DNA of 5,901 bases, taken from assembly GCA_046154695.1 (NCBI GenBank), contig JBJXFI010000374.1, forward strand, positions 1 through 5,901, read 5' to 3'. The notes beneath the pieces are model-generated. The model ran no database searches, was not told the origin of the DNA, and was given only the letters and a program-made list of their open reading frames with translations. Below are positions 5,776 through 5,901 of this stretch, one piece after another. This DNA is from DALYLB01 sp046154695. GTDB lineage: Bacteria; Acidobacteriota; Blastocatellia; RBC074. The position numbers were made by a program, and so were the translations under genes. Position 1 is the first letter of the stretch. Every line of letters starts with the position of its first letter.

Positions 5776-5901
5776 GGGTGTGATTAAAAGTGGGACACAA
5801 GAGCCCCGATAGGGGCGATGGATGGTAGCCGGCGGTGAAGCGAAGCGTAACCGCCGGAATTGACAGGAAAAGCCATCGAGCCCCGGCAGGGGCGATAGAG
5901 C
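5776..5901. mobile_element. Second copy of the MITE-like element, cut by the window edge
   Basis: It starts with the same GGGTGTGATTA terminus (5776-5786) and continues as a REP-like unit with stems at 5803-5816 (GCCCC-GATA-GGGGC), 5829-5857 (CCGGCGGT/ACCGCCGG) and 5880-5893 (GCCCC-GGCA-GGGGC). Positions 5825-5894 align without gaps to 3414-3483 with four mismatches, and the outer part matches the inverted right arm of the first copy. The right half lies outside the window. The sequence between it and the tRNA (5651-5775) holds no gene that I can support. Confidence 0.8.

Overview
The window looks like chromosomal DNA from a GC-rich Gram-negative bacterium. The Gram-negative assignment rests on a lipid A 4'-kinase gene (lpxK). 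A tRNA with anticodon UCA and a long variable arm suggests that the organism decodes UGA as selenocysteine. Hairpin-rich dispersed repeats, and a motif at the left edge that resembles repeats I associate with the Verrucomicrobiota/Lentisphaerota/Kiritimatiellota group, hint at that lineage. This is only an impression and could not be tested here.

Layout, left to right: (a) 1-174 is repeat-like DNA bounded by a 13-bp inverted repeat, with no convincing gene. (b) 217-1218 (+) is lpxK; its normal start region is damaged or hard to assign. (c) 1288-2205 (+) is a XerC-type tyrosine recombinase with all catalytic residues. (d) 2212-2241 is a perfect palindrome followed by a terminator between convergent genes. 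(e) 2246-3235 (-) is a ROK-family protein that has lost the kinase catalytic aspartate, the sugar-binding His/Glu pair and the zinc cysteines. It is driven by a near-consensus sigma70 promoter with a leader of about 12 nt. (f) 3332-3623 is a 292-bp non-coding element with 11-bp perfect terminal inverted repeats, flanked by a 9-bp direct repeat, and filled with paired hairpins (MITE-like). (g) 3829-4512 and 4509-5504 (+) are an overlapping pair: a DedA-type membrane protein and a GHMP-family sugar kinase with a TTG start behind a perfect Shine-Dalgarno. (h) 5552-5650 (-) is a selenocysteine tRNA gene with several irregular pairings. (i) From 5776 to the right edge is a second, truncated copy of the element in (f).

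The genes do not form one pathway. LpxK, the DedA protein (probably a lipid translocase) and the GHMP kinase (possibly for a heptose or similar sugar) all fit envelope biogenesis, but only the DedA/kinase pair is visibly co-transcribed. XerC is chromosome housekeeping. I see no defence, secretion or biosynthetic system. The most notable items are the mobile element family with its apparent target duplication, the degenerate ROK protein, and the tRNA-Sec.
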